From assembly GCA_947380605.1 (NCBI GenBank), contig CANCRO010000003.1, positions 1-64,000 of the forward strand: a stretch of 64,000 nt of DNA, in the 5' to 3' direction. The translations under genes and the position numbers were made by a program. This stretch comes from Chitinophagaceae bacterium. Its GTDB lineage: Bacteria; Bacteroidota; Bacteroidia; Chitinophagales; Chitinophagaceae. The notes beneath the pieces were generated by a model. The model made no database searches. It saw only the letters and a list, made by a program, of their open reading frames with translations, and had not been told where the DNA came from. Shown here one piece after another: positions 30,296-40,315 of the stretch (position 1 is the stretch's first letter; each line of letters begins with the position of its first letter).

Positions 30296-31276
30296 CTACC
30301 AGCCCAAAATCCATGCAAAAATTAATGGACAAACAATCGTAGCATCACTTTCCACAATAAATTTGGGTGTATGAATATCTAGTTTGCCCCAGGTAATTTT
30401 TTCATTCGGTACCGCTCCGGAATAAGAACCATAAGATGTGGTACTATCACTCACCTGGCAGAAATAACTCCAAAAAGGAACATCATGCCATTCCAAATCC
30501 TGGTACATCATCGGCACCACACAGATTGGAAAATCTCCAGCAATACCTCCTCCTATTTGAAAAAAACCTACTCCCTTGCCACCTGAATTATTTCTATACC
30601 ATTCCGACAACCAAACCATATACTCTATTCCCCCTTTCATAGTGGAAGCTTTCAATTCCTTTTTTATAATGTAAGAAGCAAAAATATTTCCCATCGTACT
30701 GTCTTCCCATCCTGGAACTACAATTGGAATATTTTTTTGAGCAGCCGCCAACATCCAACTATTTTTTGGATCAATTTCATAATACTGCTCTAATACCCCG
30801 CTCAACAACATTTTGTACATGTATTCATGCGGAAAATAACTTTCACCTTTATCGTCTGCATCCTTCCATATTTTATGAATATGCTGTTGAAGTCTTCTAA
30901 ATGCTTCTTCTTCAGGAATACAAGTATCCGTAACCCTATTAAAATGATTTTCAAGTAAATCCCATTCTTCCTGCGGACTTAAATCTCTATAATTAGGAAC
31001 CCTTTTGTAATGGCTATGCGCCACTAGATTCATAATGTCTTCTTCTAGATTAGCACCCGTACAACTGATGATTGAAACTTTATCCTGACGAATCATTTCA
31101 GCAAGACTTAAGCCTAATTCGGCAGTACTCATTGCACCCGCAAGTGTAATCATCATTTTACCCCCCTCATCTAGATGGGTAACATATCCCTTAGCAGCAT
31201 CCATTAAGGCAGCGGCATTAAAATGTCGGTAATGATGCTCAATAAAATTAGAAACCGGACCTTTACTCATATTCAA
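30296..31276 (-). CDS. Deoxyhypusine synthase-like family protein
   Basis: GAMSTAELGLSLAEMIRQDKVSIISCTGANLEEDI; FFQIGGGIAGDFP; SGAVPNEKITWGKL (retains the WGK lysine context of DHS). Confidence 0.9.
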   Translation of the reverse strand: MNMSKGPVSNFIEHHYRHFNAAALMDAAKGYVTHLDEGGKMMITLAGAMSTAELGLSLAEMIRQDKVSIISCTGANLEEDIMNLVAHSHYKRVPNYRDLSPQEEWDLLENHFNRVTDTCIPEEEAFRRLQQHIHKIWKDADDKGESYFPHEYMYKMLLSGVLEQYYEIDPKNSWMLAAAQKNIPIVVPGWEDSTMGNIFASYIIKKELKASTMKGGIEYMVWLSEWYRNNSGGKGVGFFQIGGGIAGDFPICVVPMMYQDLEWHDVPFWSYFCQVSDSTTSYGSYSGAVPNEKITWGKLDIHTPKFIVESDATIVCPLIFAWILGW

Positions 31277-31429
31277 ATGTTTTAAACTTCAAAAAAATCT
31301 CTCGGCTAACTAAATCTAAATAATTATTTTTAGCCTCAAGATTGCAAAAGTAATTTTTTTTATGCATCAAAAAGCAGTAATTGCAGGAAGGTTAATCAGC
31401 TATTGCAAAATAATAAATATAAAACAGCC

Positions 31430-32785
31430 ATGAATCATATGAAACAGCTCATTTTTATTTGTCTTTCATTTTTATTCCTAGAGGGTCATGCTCAAACTAT
31501 TATCCACCGCGATCCTGAAATTGAAAAAATGATTAAAGAAGTTTCTGCAGACTCTTTACAATCCTATATCAAAACCTTAGTAGCCTTTGGTACAAGAAAT
31601 ACCTTGAGTACACAGACCGATGCACAACATGGAATTGCTGCTGCACGCAATTGGGTGTTAGGGAAATTCAATGAAATGGCTAAAAAGTCTGCTGGTAGAT
31701 TGACATCAATTATTGATACTACCACATTACAACCCGATGGAAAAAGAGTAGACAAGGTGTTGGTATTAGGGAACGTGATGGCAACCTTACAAGGAACCGA
31801 CCTAAATGACAAACGACTATTTGTTATTAGTGGCCATCTTGATAATATGAGAACGAGTGTAATGGATCGAGTAGGCGATGCTCCTGGCGCCAATGATGAC
31901 GGAAGCGGTGTAGCTGCGGTAATTGAATGTGCAAGAGTAATGAGTACACGAAATTTTCCTGCTACTATTATTTTTGTAGCAGTAAGCGGTGAGGAGCAAG
32001 GATTGCTAGGGGCTTCCTACCTGAGTGAAAAAGCAAAAAAGGGAAATTGGAATATTGAAGCTGTTCTTAACAATGATATAATGGGAAGCAATAATAGCAA
32101 CGAAACTAATATCATTGACAATACAAAAGTTCGTGTATTTAGTGAAGGATTGCCAGCTTATGAAACTGAAAAAAATGCTTCCTTAATTAGATCGCTTGGA
32201 TTAGAGAATGATGGTAAATCTCGACAACTAGCTCGATATGTAAAAGAAGTGGGAGAAAGATATGTTGATAATCTTCAGGTAGTAATGATTTATCGAAATG
32301 ACCGATTTCTTCGTGGTGGAGATCACACACCATTTGTACAGCAAGGGTTTCCTGCGGTTAGAATTACTGAAATGAATGAAAATTATACTCGGCAACACCA
32401 GGATGTGAGGATGGAAAATAATATTCAATATGGTGACTTGCCTGAATTTATCGACTTTGAATACTTGAGAAAAAACACCTGCATGAATCTTTCAAATTTA
32501 GCCAACCTTGCTAAAGCACCTTCGAGCCCAGTAGCAGTAAAATTGGATGTAAAAAAATTGACAAACACCTCCTATTTGTTTTGGCAAGCACCTTCCACAG
32601 GAAAGATAAAAGGATATTATATTTTACTAAGAGAAACCACCAGTCCATTCTGGCAAAAAAAAATATTTACGACTGATACTGAAATTCGTTTACCTTATTC
32701 AAAAGATAATTATTTTTTTGGAGTACAATCTGTTAATGAAGCTGGTAACGAAAGCTTACCCATTGTGCCTGGAGTAGGTCGTTAA
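31430..32785 (+). CDS. Secreted M28 family peptidase with C-terminal Fn3-like region
   Basis: Signal peptide MKQLIFICLSFLFLEGHAQ; SGHLDNM, PGANDDGSGVAAVIE, SGEEQGLLGASYL. Confidence 0.9.
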   Translation: MNHMKQLIFICLSFLFLEGHAQTIIHRDPEIEKMIKEVSADSLQSYIKTLVAFGTRNTLSTQTDAQHGIAAARNWVLGKFNEMAKKSAGRLTSIIDTTTLQPDGKRVDKVLVLGNVMATLQGTDLNDKRLFVISGHLDNMRTSVMDRVGDAPGANDDGSGVAAVIECARVMSTRNFPATIIFVAVSGEEQGLLGASYLSEKAKKGNWNIEAVLNNDIMGSNNSNETNIIDNTKVRVFSEGLPAYETEKNASLIRSLGLENDGKSRQLARYVKEVGERYVDNLQVVMIYRNDRFLRGGDHTPFVQQGFPAVRITEMNENYTRQHQDVRMENNIQYGDLPEFIDFEYLRKNTCMNLSNLANLAKAPSSPVAVKLDVKKLTNTSYLFWQAPSTGKIKGYYILLRETTSPFWQKKIFTTDTEIRLPYSKDNYFFGVQSVNEAGNESLPIVPGVGR

Positions 32786-32843
32786 AAATTCACTCTTGCC
32801 ATTAAAATTACGACTGCATTTTAACTAGCAGGATTAATAATCT

Positions 32844-32851
32844 TACCTTTG
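32844..32851 (+). promoter_or_regulatory. Putative -7 box TACCTTTG
   Basis: TACCTTTG 65 nt upstream of the acyl-carrier-protein phosphodiesterase ATG. Confidence 0.4.
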
Positions 32852-32915
32852 ATCTTCAAAAAATGGGTAGGTAAATTTTCTGCTTCATCTCCTTAATTGA
32901 AATGCGACTGCTGTA

Positions 32916-33512
32916 ATGAACTATTTAGCCCATGCCTATCTGTCATTTAATGAGCCTGAGATTCTTGCCGGCAATATGATCAGCGACTTTGTAAAGGGGA
33001 GAAAAAAATTTGATTTTTCATTGACCATTCAGCAAGGGATAGCTTTGCATAGGGCGATTGATCAATTTACAGATTTTCACCCAGTAACCCAAGAAGCCAA
33101 ATCCTATTTCAAAAAAGATTATCGGCTTTACTCAGGAGCATTTGTTGATGTAGTATTTGACCACTTTTTAGCCAATGACAAAAATGAATTTTCCAATGAC
33201 AAAGCATTAAATTCCTTTTGCCAGTCTACTTATATTAATTTACAAAACAACTCATCCGTTTTTCCAGAAAAATTTTTACAGTTGCTTCCTTACATGAAGG
33301 AGCAAAATTGGCTTTTTCACTATGGTTCTAGGCAAGGAATCGAGAAAAGCTTTGGAGGTTTAGTCAAGAGGGCAGTTTATTTATCTGAATCAGCGATTGC
33401 CTTTTCTATTTTTAATGACTATTACCAAGAATTAGAAAAGTGTTACCAATTATTCTTCCCTGAAATAAAAAAATTTTCAGCTCAATATGTAAGTGAACTA
33501 AATAACCAATAA
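32916..33512 (+). CDS. Acyl carrier protein phosphodiesterase (AcpH family)
   Basis: MNYLAHAYLSFNEPEILAGNMISDFVKGRK, GIALHRAIDQFTDFHP, FDHFLAND. Confidence 0.9.
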   Translation: MNYLAHAYLSFNEPEILAGNMISDFVKGRKKFDFSLTIQQGIALHRAIDQFTDFHPVTQEAKSYFKKDYRLYSGAFVDVVFDHFLANDKNEFSNDKALNSFCQSTYINLQNNSSVFPEKFLQLLPYMKEQNWLFHYGSRQGIEKSFGGLVKRAVYLSESAIAFSIFNDYYQELEKCYQLFFPEIKKFSAQYVSELNNQ

Positions 33513-33542
33513 TTCGTTTTATATTTATAACAAAAAAAGTAT

Positions 33543-34106
33543 ATGAAAAAAATATCAACCTTAGTTTTATTCCTTTTAATAGGATGTGTTGCATTACATG
33601 CTCAAACAAAATTTCCAAAGGTGGACAAATCTCCAATGGATATGGTTTATTACCCAGATGCTTACCCTCATTTAAAAATTCAAAACAAACTGACAGAACC
33701 ATTAATTGCAAGAGTTATTTTCAGTAGGCCTCAAAAAAACGGCCGAACAATTTTTGGCGAATTGCTAGAATACGGAAAGGTTTGGCGCCTAGGTGCTAAT
33801 GAAGCAACCGAAATTGAATTTTTTCAAAATATAAAAATTGGAAATACAAAAATTAAAAAAGGTCGTTATACCCTTTACTGCATTCCCATTGAAGATAAAT
33901 GGACAATAATTCTTAATAAAGAAACAGACATCTGGGGTGCATTTAAATATGATCAAACTAAAGATTTAGTAAGAATAGATGTTTCAGTACAAAAACAAAC
34001 TGAAATTTTAGAAACACTCGCAATGACTTTTGAAAAGAATTCTACTGGTGCTGATTTAGTAATCGGTTGGGATAATTTTAAAGTGGCGCTGCCCATTGTT
34101 TTCTAA
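33543..34106 (+). CDS. DUF2911 domain-containing secreted protein
   Basis: Signal peptide; RPQKNGRTIFGELLEYGKVWRLGANEATEIEF, KKGRYTLYCIP typical of DUF2911. Confidence 0.87.
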   Translation: MKKISTLVLFLLIGCVALHAQTKFPKVDKSPMDMVYYPDAYPHLKIQNKLTEPLIARVIFSRPQKNGRTIFGELLEYGKVWRLGANEATEIEFFQNIKIGNTKIKKGRYTLYCIPIEDKWTIILNKETDIWGAFKYDQTKDLVRIDVSVQKQTEILETLAMTFEKNSTGADLVIGWDNFKVALPIVF

Positions 34107-34201
34107 TATAATGAATTGATAAAAGCTTTGATTTAGATTTTGTAAATCAATAAAAACAGTTGTCATAAAAAGGCTACCTACTTTTTAAAAATGAACATCC
34201 A

Positions 34202-35341
34202 ATGAAATTAGCAACAAAAATAATTCATGCAGGAGCAGAGCCAGATCCGACTACTGGAGCTATCATGACACCTATTTATCAAACGTCTACTTACGTTCAA
34301 GCTGCTCCAGGTCAACACAAAGGATATGAGTATGCAAGAAGCCAAAATCCAACTAGAAAAGCATTAGAAGACGCATTGGCAATTATTGAGAATGGTAAAT
34401 ATGGACTTGCTTTTTCAAGTGGTGTAGCTGCAACAGATGCGGTAATAAAATTATTATCACCTGGTGATGAAGTGATTGCAGCCAATGATATGTATGGAGG
34501 CACTTACCGTCTTTTCACTAAAGTGTTTGAAAAATTTGGCATTAAATTTATATATGTTGATACATCAAAAGTTAGTAATGTAGCGAATGCGATTACCAAT
34601 CATACCAAATTAATTTGGATAGAAACTCCTACTAATCCGCTGATGAATATTAGCGATATTTCAGCAATAGCATTAGTAGCAAAAAATGCAGGTGCTTTAT
34701 TGTGTGTAGACAACACCTTTGCTTCTCCTTACTTGCAAAACCCTTTAAATGAAGGAGCTGATATAGTAATGCATTCTGCTACAAAATATTTAGGAGGACA
34801 TAGCGATGTCATTCAGGGAGCACTTATTATGAATGACAGTTCTTTAAGAGACCAGTTGTATTTCATTCAAAAAAGTTGTGGTGCTGTTCCTGGACCAATG
34901 GATTGCTTCTTAGTTTTAAGAGGTATAAAAACTTTACATGTAAGAATGCAAAGGCATTGTGAAAATGGAGCTGCTATTGCTCATTATTTAAGAAGTCACC
35001 CTAAGGTTGAAAAGGTTTACTGGCCAGGATTTGAAGATAATGAGGGTTATGCAATTGCAAAAAAACAAATGCGTGACTTTGGAGGGATGATCAGTTTCAC
35101 TTTAAAAGATGAAAGTATTGAAGCCGCTAATAAAGTGCTTTCTTCCACCAAGTTATTTTCATTGGCGGAGAGTTTAGGAGGAGTAGAATCTTTAATTAAC
35201 CATCCCGCAAGCATGACGCACGCTAGCATACCAAGAGAAGAAAGAATCAAAAATGGCCTAGCCGATGGTTTAATCCGTTTGAGCGTTGGTTTAGAAGATG
35301 CGAACGATTTAATAGAAGATTTAAAAACTGCAATCAACTAA
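34202..35341 (+). CDS. Cystathionine gamma-synthase/lyase family PLP-dependent enzyme
   Basis: TPIYQTSTYVQ, YEYARSQNPTR, SATKYLGGHSDVIQGAL (PLP lysine), ESLGGVESLINHPASMTHASIP. Confidence 0.93.
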   Translation: MKLATKIIHAGAEPDPTTGAIMTPIYQTSTYVQAAPGQHKGYEYARSQNPTRKALEDALAIIENGKYGLAFSSGVAATDAVIKLLSPGDEVIAANDMYGGTYRLFTKVFEKFGIKFIYVDTSKVSNVANAITNHTKLIWIETPTNPLMNISDISAIALVAKNAGALLCVDNTFASPYLQNPLNEGADIVMHSATKYLGGHSDVIQGALIMNDSSLRDQLYFIQKSCGAVPGPMDCFLVLRGIKTLHVRMQRHCENGAAIAHYLRSHPKVEKVYWPGFEDNEGYAIAKKQMRDFGGMISFTLKDESIEAANKVLSSTKLFSLAESLGGVESLINHPASMTHASIPREERIKNGLADGLIRLSVGLEDANDLIEDLKTAIN

Positions 35342-35634
35342 TTAAGTAACTTGAGGATGGCTAATCATTTCTATTAATTAGAAAAATTAATCAACACTCA
35401 TCATAAAAAGTTTTTGTTTGCTATTTTATTTTAATAGCTGTTTTACTACAGTGGCTATACTTGCTGGCTTGCTAAAGAATCGTTTAACCTACATGATATT
35501 ACAGCATTGAAAAAATTCTGTAATCAGATTGCTTTAATTGTCTGCAAGGTTGTCTAAAATTTCAATGGTAACCAAACATCACTCAACTTATTTCTAGGGT
35601 ATTCAAAAAAATATTTACCAATTATATAAAAACC

Positions 35635-38600
35635 ATGAATAAGCATAAGATTGTAAGCTTGCCGACATTTTTAGGATTAGGTGTTTTAATAATTATAGGA
35701 TGTAGTATCCATAAATTGCAACAGCAAAATAAAATAGCTGCTATCGCTGAAATCAAAGTAGCCACTTCTGCTGATGATGATAGCCTTTATAGCGGTGCTT
35801 TATTCAATGATAATATAAGATCCACTTCTGCACACACGCCTGAAGAAGAAAGGCTAGGATTTAAACTTCCCCCAGGTTTTGAAATACAGCTTTATGCCGC
35901 TGAGCCAATAATTGGCAAACCCATTAACATAGCTTTTGATGCCAAAGGCCGTATGTGGGTGACTCAATCTTTTGAGTATCCTTTTCCTGCTCTATCACCT
36001 AACAGAGGTAAAGACCGTATAACTATTTTAGAAGATACCGACCATGATGGAAAGGCAGATCATTTTACTCATTTTAATGATACCTTAAACATACCCATTG
36101 GCATACTGCCTTTAAATGATGGAGCGATTGCTTATAGTATTCCTAAAATTTCAAAATTTACCGATTCAAATGGTGATGGCAAAGCAGATACTGAGAAAAA
36201 ATTATTAGGTGGCTTTGGAAGTACCGATACACATGGTATGATCAACAACTTCGTTAGAGGCTATGATGGTTGGGTGTATGCTGATCATGGTTTTACCAAT
36301 ACTTCAACAACCGCTGGCACTGACGGACACTCCATTACAATGGTTTCTGGAAACACCTTCCGATTTAAAATTGATGGTAGCCGTGTTGAACAAAATACCT
36401 ATGGACAGGTGAACCCTTTTGGTCTAGCCTTTGATGAAAGAGGATATTTATATTCTACGGATTGCCATACTTCTCCGCTCTATCAGCTGATTAAAAATGG
36501 CGACTACCCTAGTTTTGGGAAACCAACAAGAATGGGTTTTGCACCCGATATGAAGCGTCTGCAAAATGAAGCCACCGCACTTGCAGGATTAGCTTATTAT
36601 GGAGATGTACAATTTCCAGAAGAATACCACAATAGTTTTTTTATCGGCGATGTAGTAGCCTGCAGAGTATATAGAAATTCATACAGCAATAAAGGCTCGA
36701 CTCCCATGGGGAAAAAAGAAACCGATTTTGTAAAAAGTAAAGACCCATGGTTTCGACCAGTGGATGTAAAGCTTGGACCAGATGGCGCATTGTATGTTGC
36801 TGATTTTTATAATAGTATTATTGGACATTACGAAGTACCTCTTGATGATCCACATCGCGATAGAATACGTGGTAGAATTTGGCGTATCACTTACAAAGGC
36901 CAGCATAATGAGGTGAAAGACTGGACCACTGCATCTATCAACGAACTGCTATCAGCACTTGATGTGAAAAATATTGCTGTAAGAATGACGGTGACCGATC
37001 AGCTGTCTGATAGAATAGGCATGCAAGCGATTAAACCATTAAAGGCATTGCTTAATAAAAAATCAACCAGTCCTACTTCCTATGTTCATGCATTATGGGT
37101 TTTGCATCGACTGAATGCTTTAACAAATAAAATTATCAGTAGTTCTGCAAGCAATGCAGATCCTTTGATTAGGTTGCATACCATTCGTATACTTTTAGAA
37201 CAGCAACCTAATGAAGAAAATTATCAACTCATTTTAAATGCAATAAAAGATAAAGATCCACATGTAGCAAGAGCGGCAATAGAAAACTTGGTAAAATATC
37301 CAAACATTCATTCGCTAGAAGCAGTGCTTTCAGCTCGAACAGAGATACCTGATTTTGATACTCACTTAAATTATACTGCTAGACTTTGTACTAAAGATCT
37401 TTTACTGAATAAGGATTTAATGAAGCAGGTTTTAGCAAAAGATTGGAAGCAGCAAGATGCTGCAAATATTGCCGATGTTTTAGTGGCTGTTCCATCCGCT
37501 GAGTCTGCCCTGTTCCTTGCTCATCATATTAGTAAATACCCTATTCCTGGTAATCCGCAAATTACCTATGAGCAAATCGTGCAATACATTCCTGCCAATC
37601 AAATAGATGGAGTGATAATGAATGCAAGAAAGAAAATACCAGATATAGCAACTGAATTTATACTATTCCAGGGGATACAACAAGGAATGGCAAGACGAGG
37701 AGGAAAAGAAACGCAGGAATTAAAACAGTGGGGTATTCAAATTGCAGATAATTTACTAAATAAATATCCAGCAGGAAGTACTGGAAAATCTCAAGAAGTT
37801 TTAGCAAAACAAAAATTCGCATTTGGAATAGCCGCCAATTATAAAGTGCAAACGCTTGCACCGAAAGTGAAATTATTTTTACAGCAAGGATTAAATATTG
37901 ATCAGGATACCAAGGTAGAAGCGTTAAGAACCTTATTGAAAATTGATCCAGAACAAAATGCTGAGCTTGCTGCAAAATTATTCGAAGACCCTACTTCAAG
38001 TTTAGATTTCAAAATTAAAGTGGCCAATGTATTGGGTGACCTTACAGGCGCTTCAGGAGGAAGCATCAATAAAGTTTTAACCAATGTAAATCGTGTATTA
38101 AGTGAAGTTCAAAATGCTCCACCTGCTTTACAATCTGCCATTGCAACATCATTAGTAAGTTCTTCAGAAGGAAAAGACATTGTTTTTAGTAAGGTTAGGC
38201 AAGGTCAAATATTTTCTCGTGTATTAATTGAACCTAAAGTAAGTGAAAGGATGTTGTTAAATATTTCATCCAAGCAAAAATTACAATACGACGAGTTAAC
38301 CGCTAATGTAGAACCGGTAAATAACGAACGAAACAAGGCGATCAGTATGATGACTGGCTTATATAATACTAGCTCGAAAAATAATAGTTTACCCACACTA
38401 GATGAGGGGTATAAAATTTATATTCAAAATTGTTCTCCTTGTCATAAAATTGGAGCTGAAGGGGGAAATATAGGACCAAATTTAGATGGCGTAAGTAAAT
38501 GGGGTCCTAATGCATTAGCTACAAAAATAATTGACCCCAACAGAAATATTTCTGAAGCCTTTAGAAATTATACTGTCAAGCTAAAAGATGGAAATGTTTT

Positions 38601-38796
38601 AGCAGGATTATATCGCAGAGAAGAAGGCGCTATTGTTATATTTGCTGATGCTACTGGAAGAGAATTTTCTATTGCTAAAAATGATATAGCAGAACGTATT
38701 CCCTCCAAGGTTACGCTCATGCCAGATAATTTTAGAAATAGTCTTTCCCAAACTGATTTCAATGCGATCATAAATTATTTGCTAAACCATAAATAA
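35635..38796 (+). CDS. PVC-type heme-binding CxxCH protein: beta-propeller dehydrogenase + HEAT-like region + C-terminal cytochrome c
   Basis: LPPGFEIQLYAAEPIIGKPINIAFDAKGRMWVTQS; HEAT-like repeats; C-terminal IQNCSPCHKIGAEGGNIGPNLDGVS. Confidence 0.9.
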   Translation: MNKHKIVSLPTFLGLGVLIIIGCSIHKLQQQNKIAAIAEIKVATSADDDSLYSGALFNDNIRSTSAHTPEEERLGFKLPPGFEIQLYAAEPIIGKPINIAFDAKGRMWVTQSFEYPFPALSPNRGKDRITILEDTDHDGKADHFTHFNDTLNIPIGILPLNDGAIAYSIPKISKFTDSNGDGKADTEKKLLGGFGSTDTHGMINNFVRGYDGWVYADHGFTNTSTTAGTDGHSITMVSGNTFRFKIDGSRVEQNTYGQVNPFGLAFDERGYLYSTDCHTSPLYQLIKNGDYPSFGKPTRMGFAPDMKRLQNEATALAGLAYYGDVQFPEEYHNSFFIGDVVACRVYRNSYSNKGSTPMGKKETDFVKSKDPWFRPVDVKLGPDGALYVADFYNSIIGHYEVPLDDPHRDRIRGRIWRITYKGQHNEVKDWTTASINELLSALDVKNIAVRMTVTDQLSDRIGMQAIKPLKALLNKKSTSPTSYVHALWVLHRLNALTNKIISSSASNADPLIRLHTIRILLEQQPNEENYQLILNAIKDKDPHVARAAIENLVKYPNIHSLEAVLSARTEIPDFDTHLNYTARLCTKDLLLNKDLMKQVLAKDWKQQDAANIADVLVAVPSAESALFLAHHISKYPIPGNPQITYEQIVQYIPANQIDGVIMNARKKIPDIATEFILFQGIQQGMARRGGKETQELKQWGIQIADNLLNKYPAGSTGKSQEVLAKQKFAFGIAANYKVQTLAPKVKLFLQQGLNIDQDTKVEALRTLLKIDPEQNAELAAKLFEDPTSSLDFKIKVANVLGDLTGASGGSINKVLTNVNRVLSEVQNAPPALQSAIATSLVSSSEGKDIVFSKVRQGQIFSRVLIEPKVSERMLLNISSKQKLQYDELTANVEPVNNERNKAISMMTGLYNTSSKNNSLPTLDEGYKIYIQNCSPCHKIGAEGGNIGPNLDGVSKWGPNALATKIIDPNRNISEAFRNYTVKLKDGNVLAGLYRREEGAIVIFADATGREFSIAKNDIAERIPSKVTLMPDNFRNSLSQTDFNAIINYLLNHK

Positions 38797-38805
38797 TAGT
38801 TTCTC

Positions 38806-39969
38806 ATGAATAAGCTATCCATCTATTGTACAATACTACTCACTATTGCAAATAGCTTTTGTTATAGTCAAATTCAATTTAAAAAACATACCCTTACCAA
38901 TGATTTTATCTCTGAAGGAGTAGCCGTTGGAGATGTCAACAAAGATGGTAAGATAGATGTGCTAGCTGGGCTATACTGGTTTGAGGCCCCTCATTGGAAT
39001 AGGCATGAAATTGCACCAGGTAAAACTTATAACCCAGCAAAAGAATACAGCACTTCTTTTTTGAACTATAGTATGGATGTTAATCAAGATGGATGGATGG
39101 ACCAGGTAATCATAGGTTACCCTGGCACACCAGCTATATGGTATGAAAATCCAAAAAATAAAGAAGGGTATTGGAAAATGCATACCATTTTAGATATAGG
39201 TGTAGGGAATGAGTCCGCTAGTTTTGTTGATATGAACGGCGATGGGCGAATAGATATACTAGGGGCAGACGTTGCTGCTAAACAAATAGTCTGGCTTAGT
39301 CCACCAATAAAAAAAGGGGATACTGCTTGGACTCGCTTTCCGATTGGTGCACCCAATAGTGCTGGCACAGATAGGTATTCACATGGAATTGGTTTAGGTG
39401 ATATTAATGGAGATGGCAGAAAAGATGTTATTATAAAAGAGGGTTGGTGGGAAGCGCCTGTAGATAGAAAACAACCCAACTGGAATTTTCATCTTGCTAA
39501 CTTTGGAGAAAGTTGTTCTCAAATGTATGCCTATGATGTGAATGGCGATGGGCTTACTGATGTGATCAGTTCATCAGCCCATCAATATGGCATTTGGTGG
39601 CATGAGCAGGTGATAGATGCTCAAAAAAACGTTACATGGAAATTACACGAAATCAGTAAGGCTTTTTCCCAAACCCATGGGTTGGCCTTGGCAGATATGA
39701 ATGGAGATGGCAATCCAGATTTAATCACTGGTAAGCGTTTTTGGGCACATAATGACACGAATACAGATCCTGGCGCACATGATCCAGCAGTAATTTATTG
39801 GTATGAATGTAAACCAGGGAAAGAACCTATTTGGATACCGCACCTTATTGATGATAATTCTGGCGCAGGCTTACATGTTGTTATTCAGGACATCAACAAA
39901 GACAAATCGCCTGATATTGTCATCTCAAACAAAAAAGGAGTGTTCATTTTTGAACAATTAAAAAAATAA
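38806..39969 (+). CDS. Secreted FG-GAP/VCBS repeat protein
   Basis: About six D(V/M/I)N(G/K)DGxxD(I/V) motifs (DVNKDGKIDVLAG, DMNGDGRIDILGAD, DINGDGRKDVII, DVNGDGLTDVIS, DMNGDGNPDLITG, DINKDKSPDIVIS). Confidence 0.88.
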   Translation: MNKLSIYCTILLTIANSFCYSQIQFKKHTLTNDFISEGVAVGDVNKDGKIDVLAGLYWFEAPHWNRHEIAPGKTYNPAKEYSTSFLNYSMDVNQDGWMDQVIIGYPGTPAIWYENPKNKEGYWKMHTILDIGVGNESASFVDMNGDGRIDILGADVAAKQIVWLSPPIKKGDTAWTRFPIGAPNSAGTDRYSHGIGLGDINGDGRKDVIIKEGWWEAPVDRKQPNWNFHLANFGESCSQMYAYDVNGDGLTDVISSSAHQYGIWWHEQVIDAQKNVTWKLHEISKAFSQTHGLALADMNGDGNPDLITGKRFWAHNDTNTDPGAHDPAVIYWYECKPGKEPIWIPHLIDDNSGAGLHVVIQDINKDKSPDIVISNKKGVFIFEQLKK

Positions 39970-40221
39970 TACGCTTCTTATAACCATAGAAAATAAATTT
40001 CAAGCTCCATCATTGCTGATTGGTGGCTTGAACGCATTTCGAGGGATATTCACTCGCTAGTTCATCGCTAATTTTCACAGATTTTCTATGGGCAATACGC
40101 TTTTTGCTAAAGAGCCGATTGGCCCCAGCCTTATTTTTTACCTTCTTACCCCTTAGAAAATGAAGATTTGGGTACTGTTTAAAGCCCTTTAACATTATTT
40201 TAACATTTTAATTTATAGGTG

Positions 40222-40239
40222 AGGGTTATATTTAACCCT
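40222..40239. promoter_or_regulatory. Perfect 7-bp inverted repeat in the susC 5' region
   Basis: AGGGTTA-TATT-TAACCCT about 77 nt upstream of the susC-like ATG. Confidence 0.45.
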
Positions 40240-40315
40240 TTAATCGAACAATCCAATCTATTGGTTGTTATTTAATTGTTAATTTACCCTTTTCACCAAA
40301 ACAAAAAACGTAATT

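Noticed and set aside
28658-32785. Two M28 peptidases flanking the DHS-like gene as a possible linked system
   Set aside because: The genes are on different strands, separated by a strong terminator, and M28 peptidases are common in this phylum; no evidence of functional coupling.
34107-35634. tRNA or riboswitch genes in the gaps around the cystathionine gamma-synthase-like gene
   Set aside because: Read for tRNA (GTTC-type T arm, CCA) and SAM-riboswitch-like cores; nothing convincing seen by eye. tRNAscan-SE/Infernal would be decisive.
40010-40195. 61-aa minus-strand basic ORF (MLKGFKQYPNLHFLRGKKVKNKAG...)
   Set aside because: Short, with no recognisable family or start-site signals; likely chance ORF, though the intergenic DNA there could be rechecked with RNA-seq.
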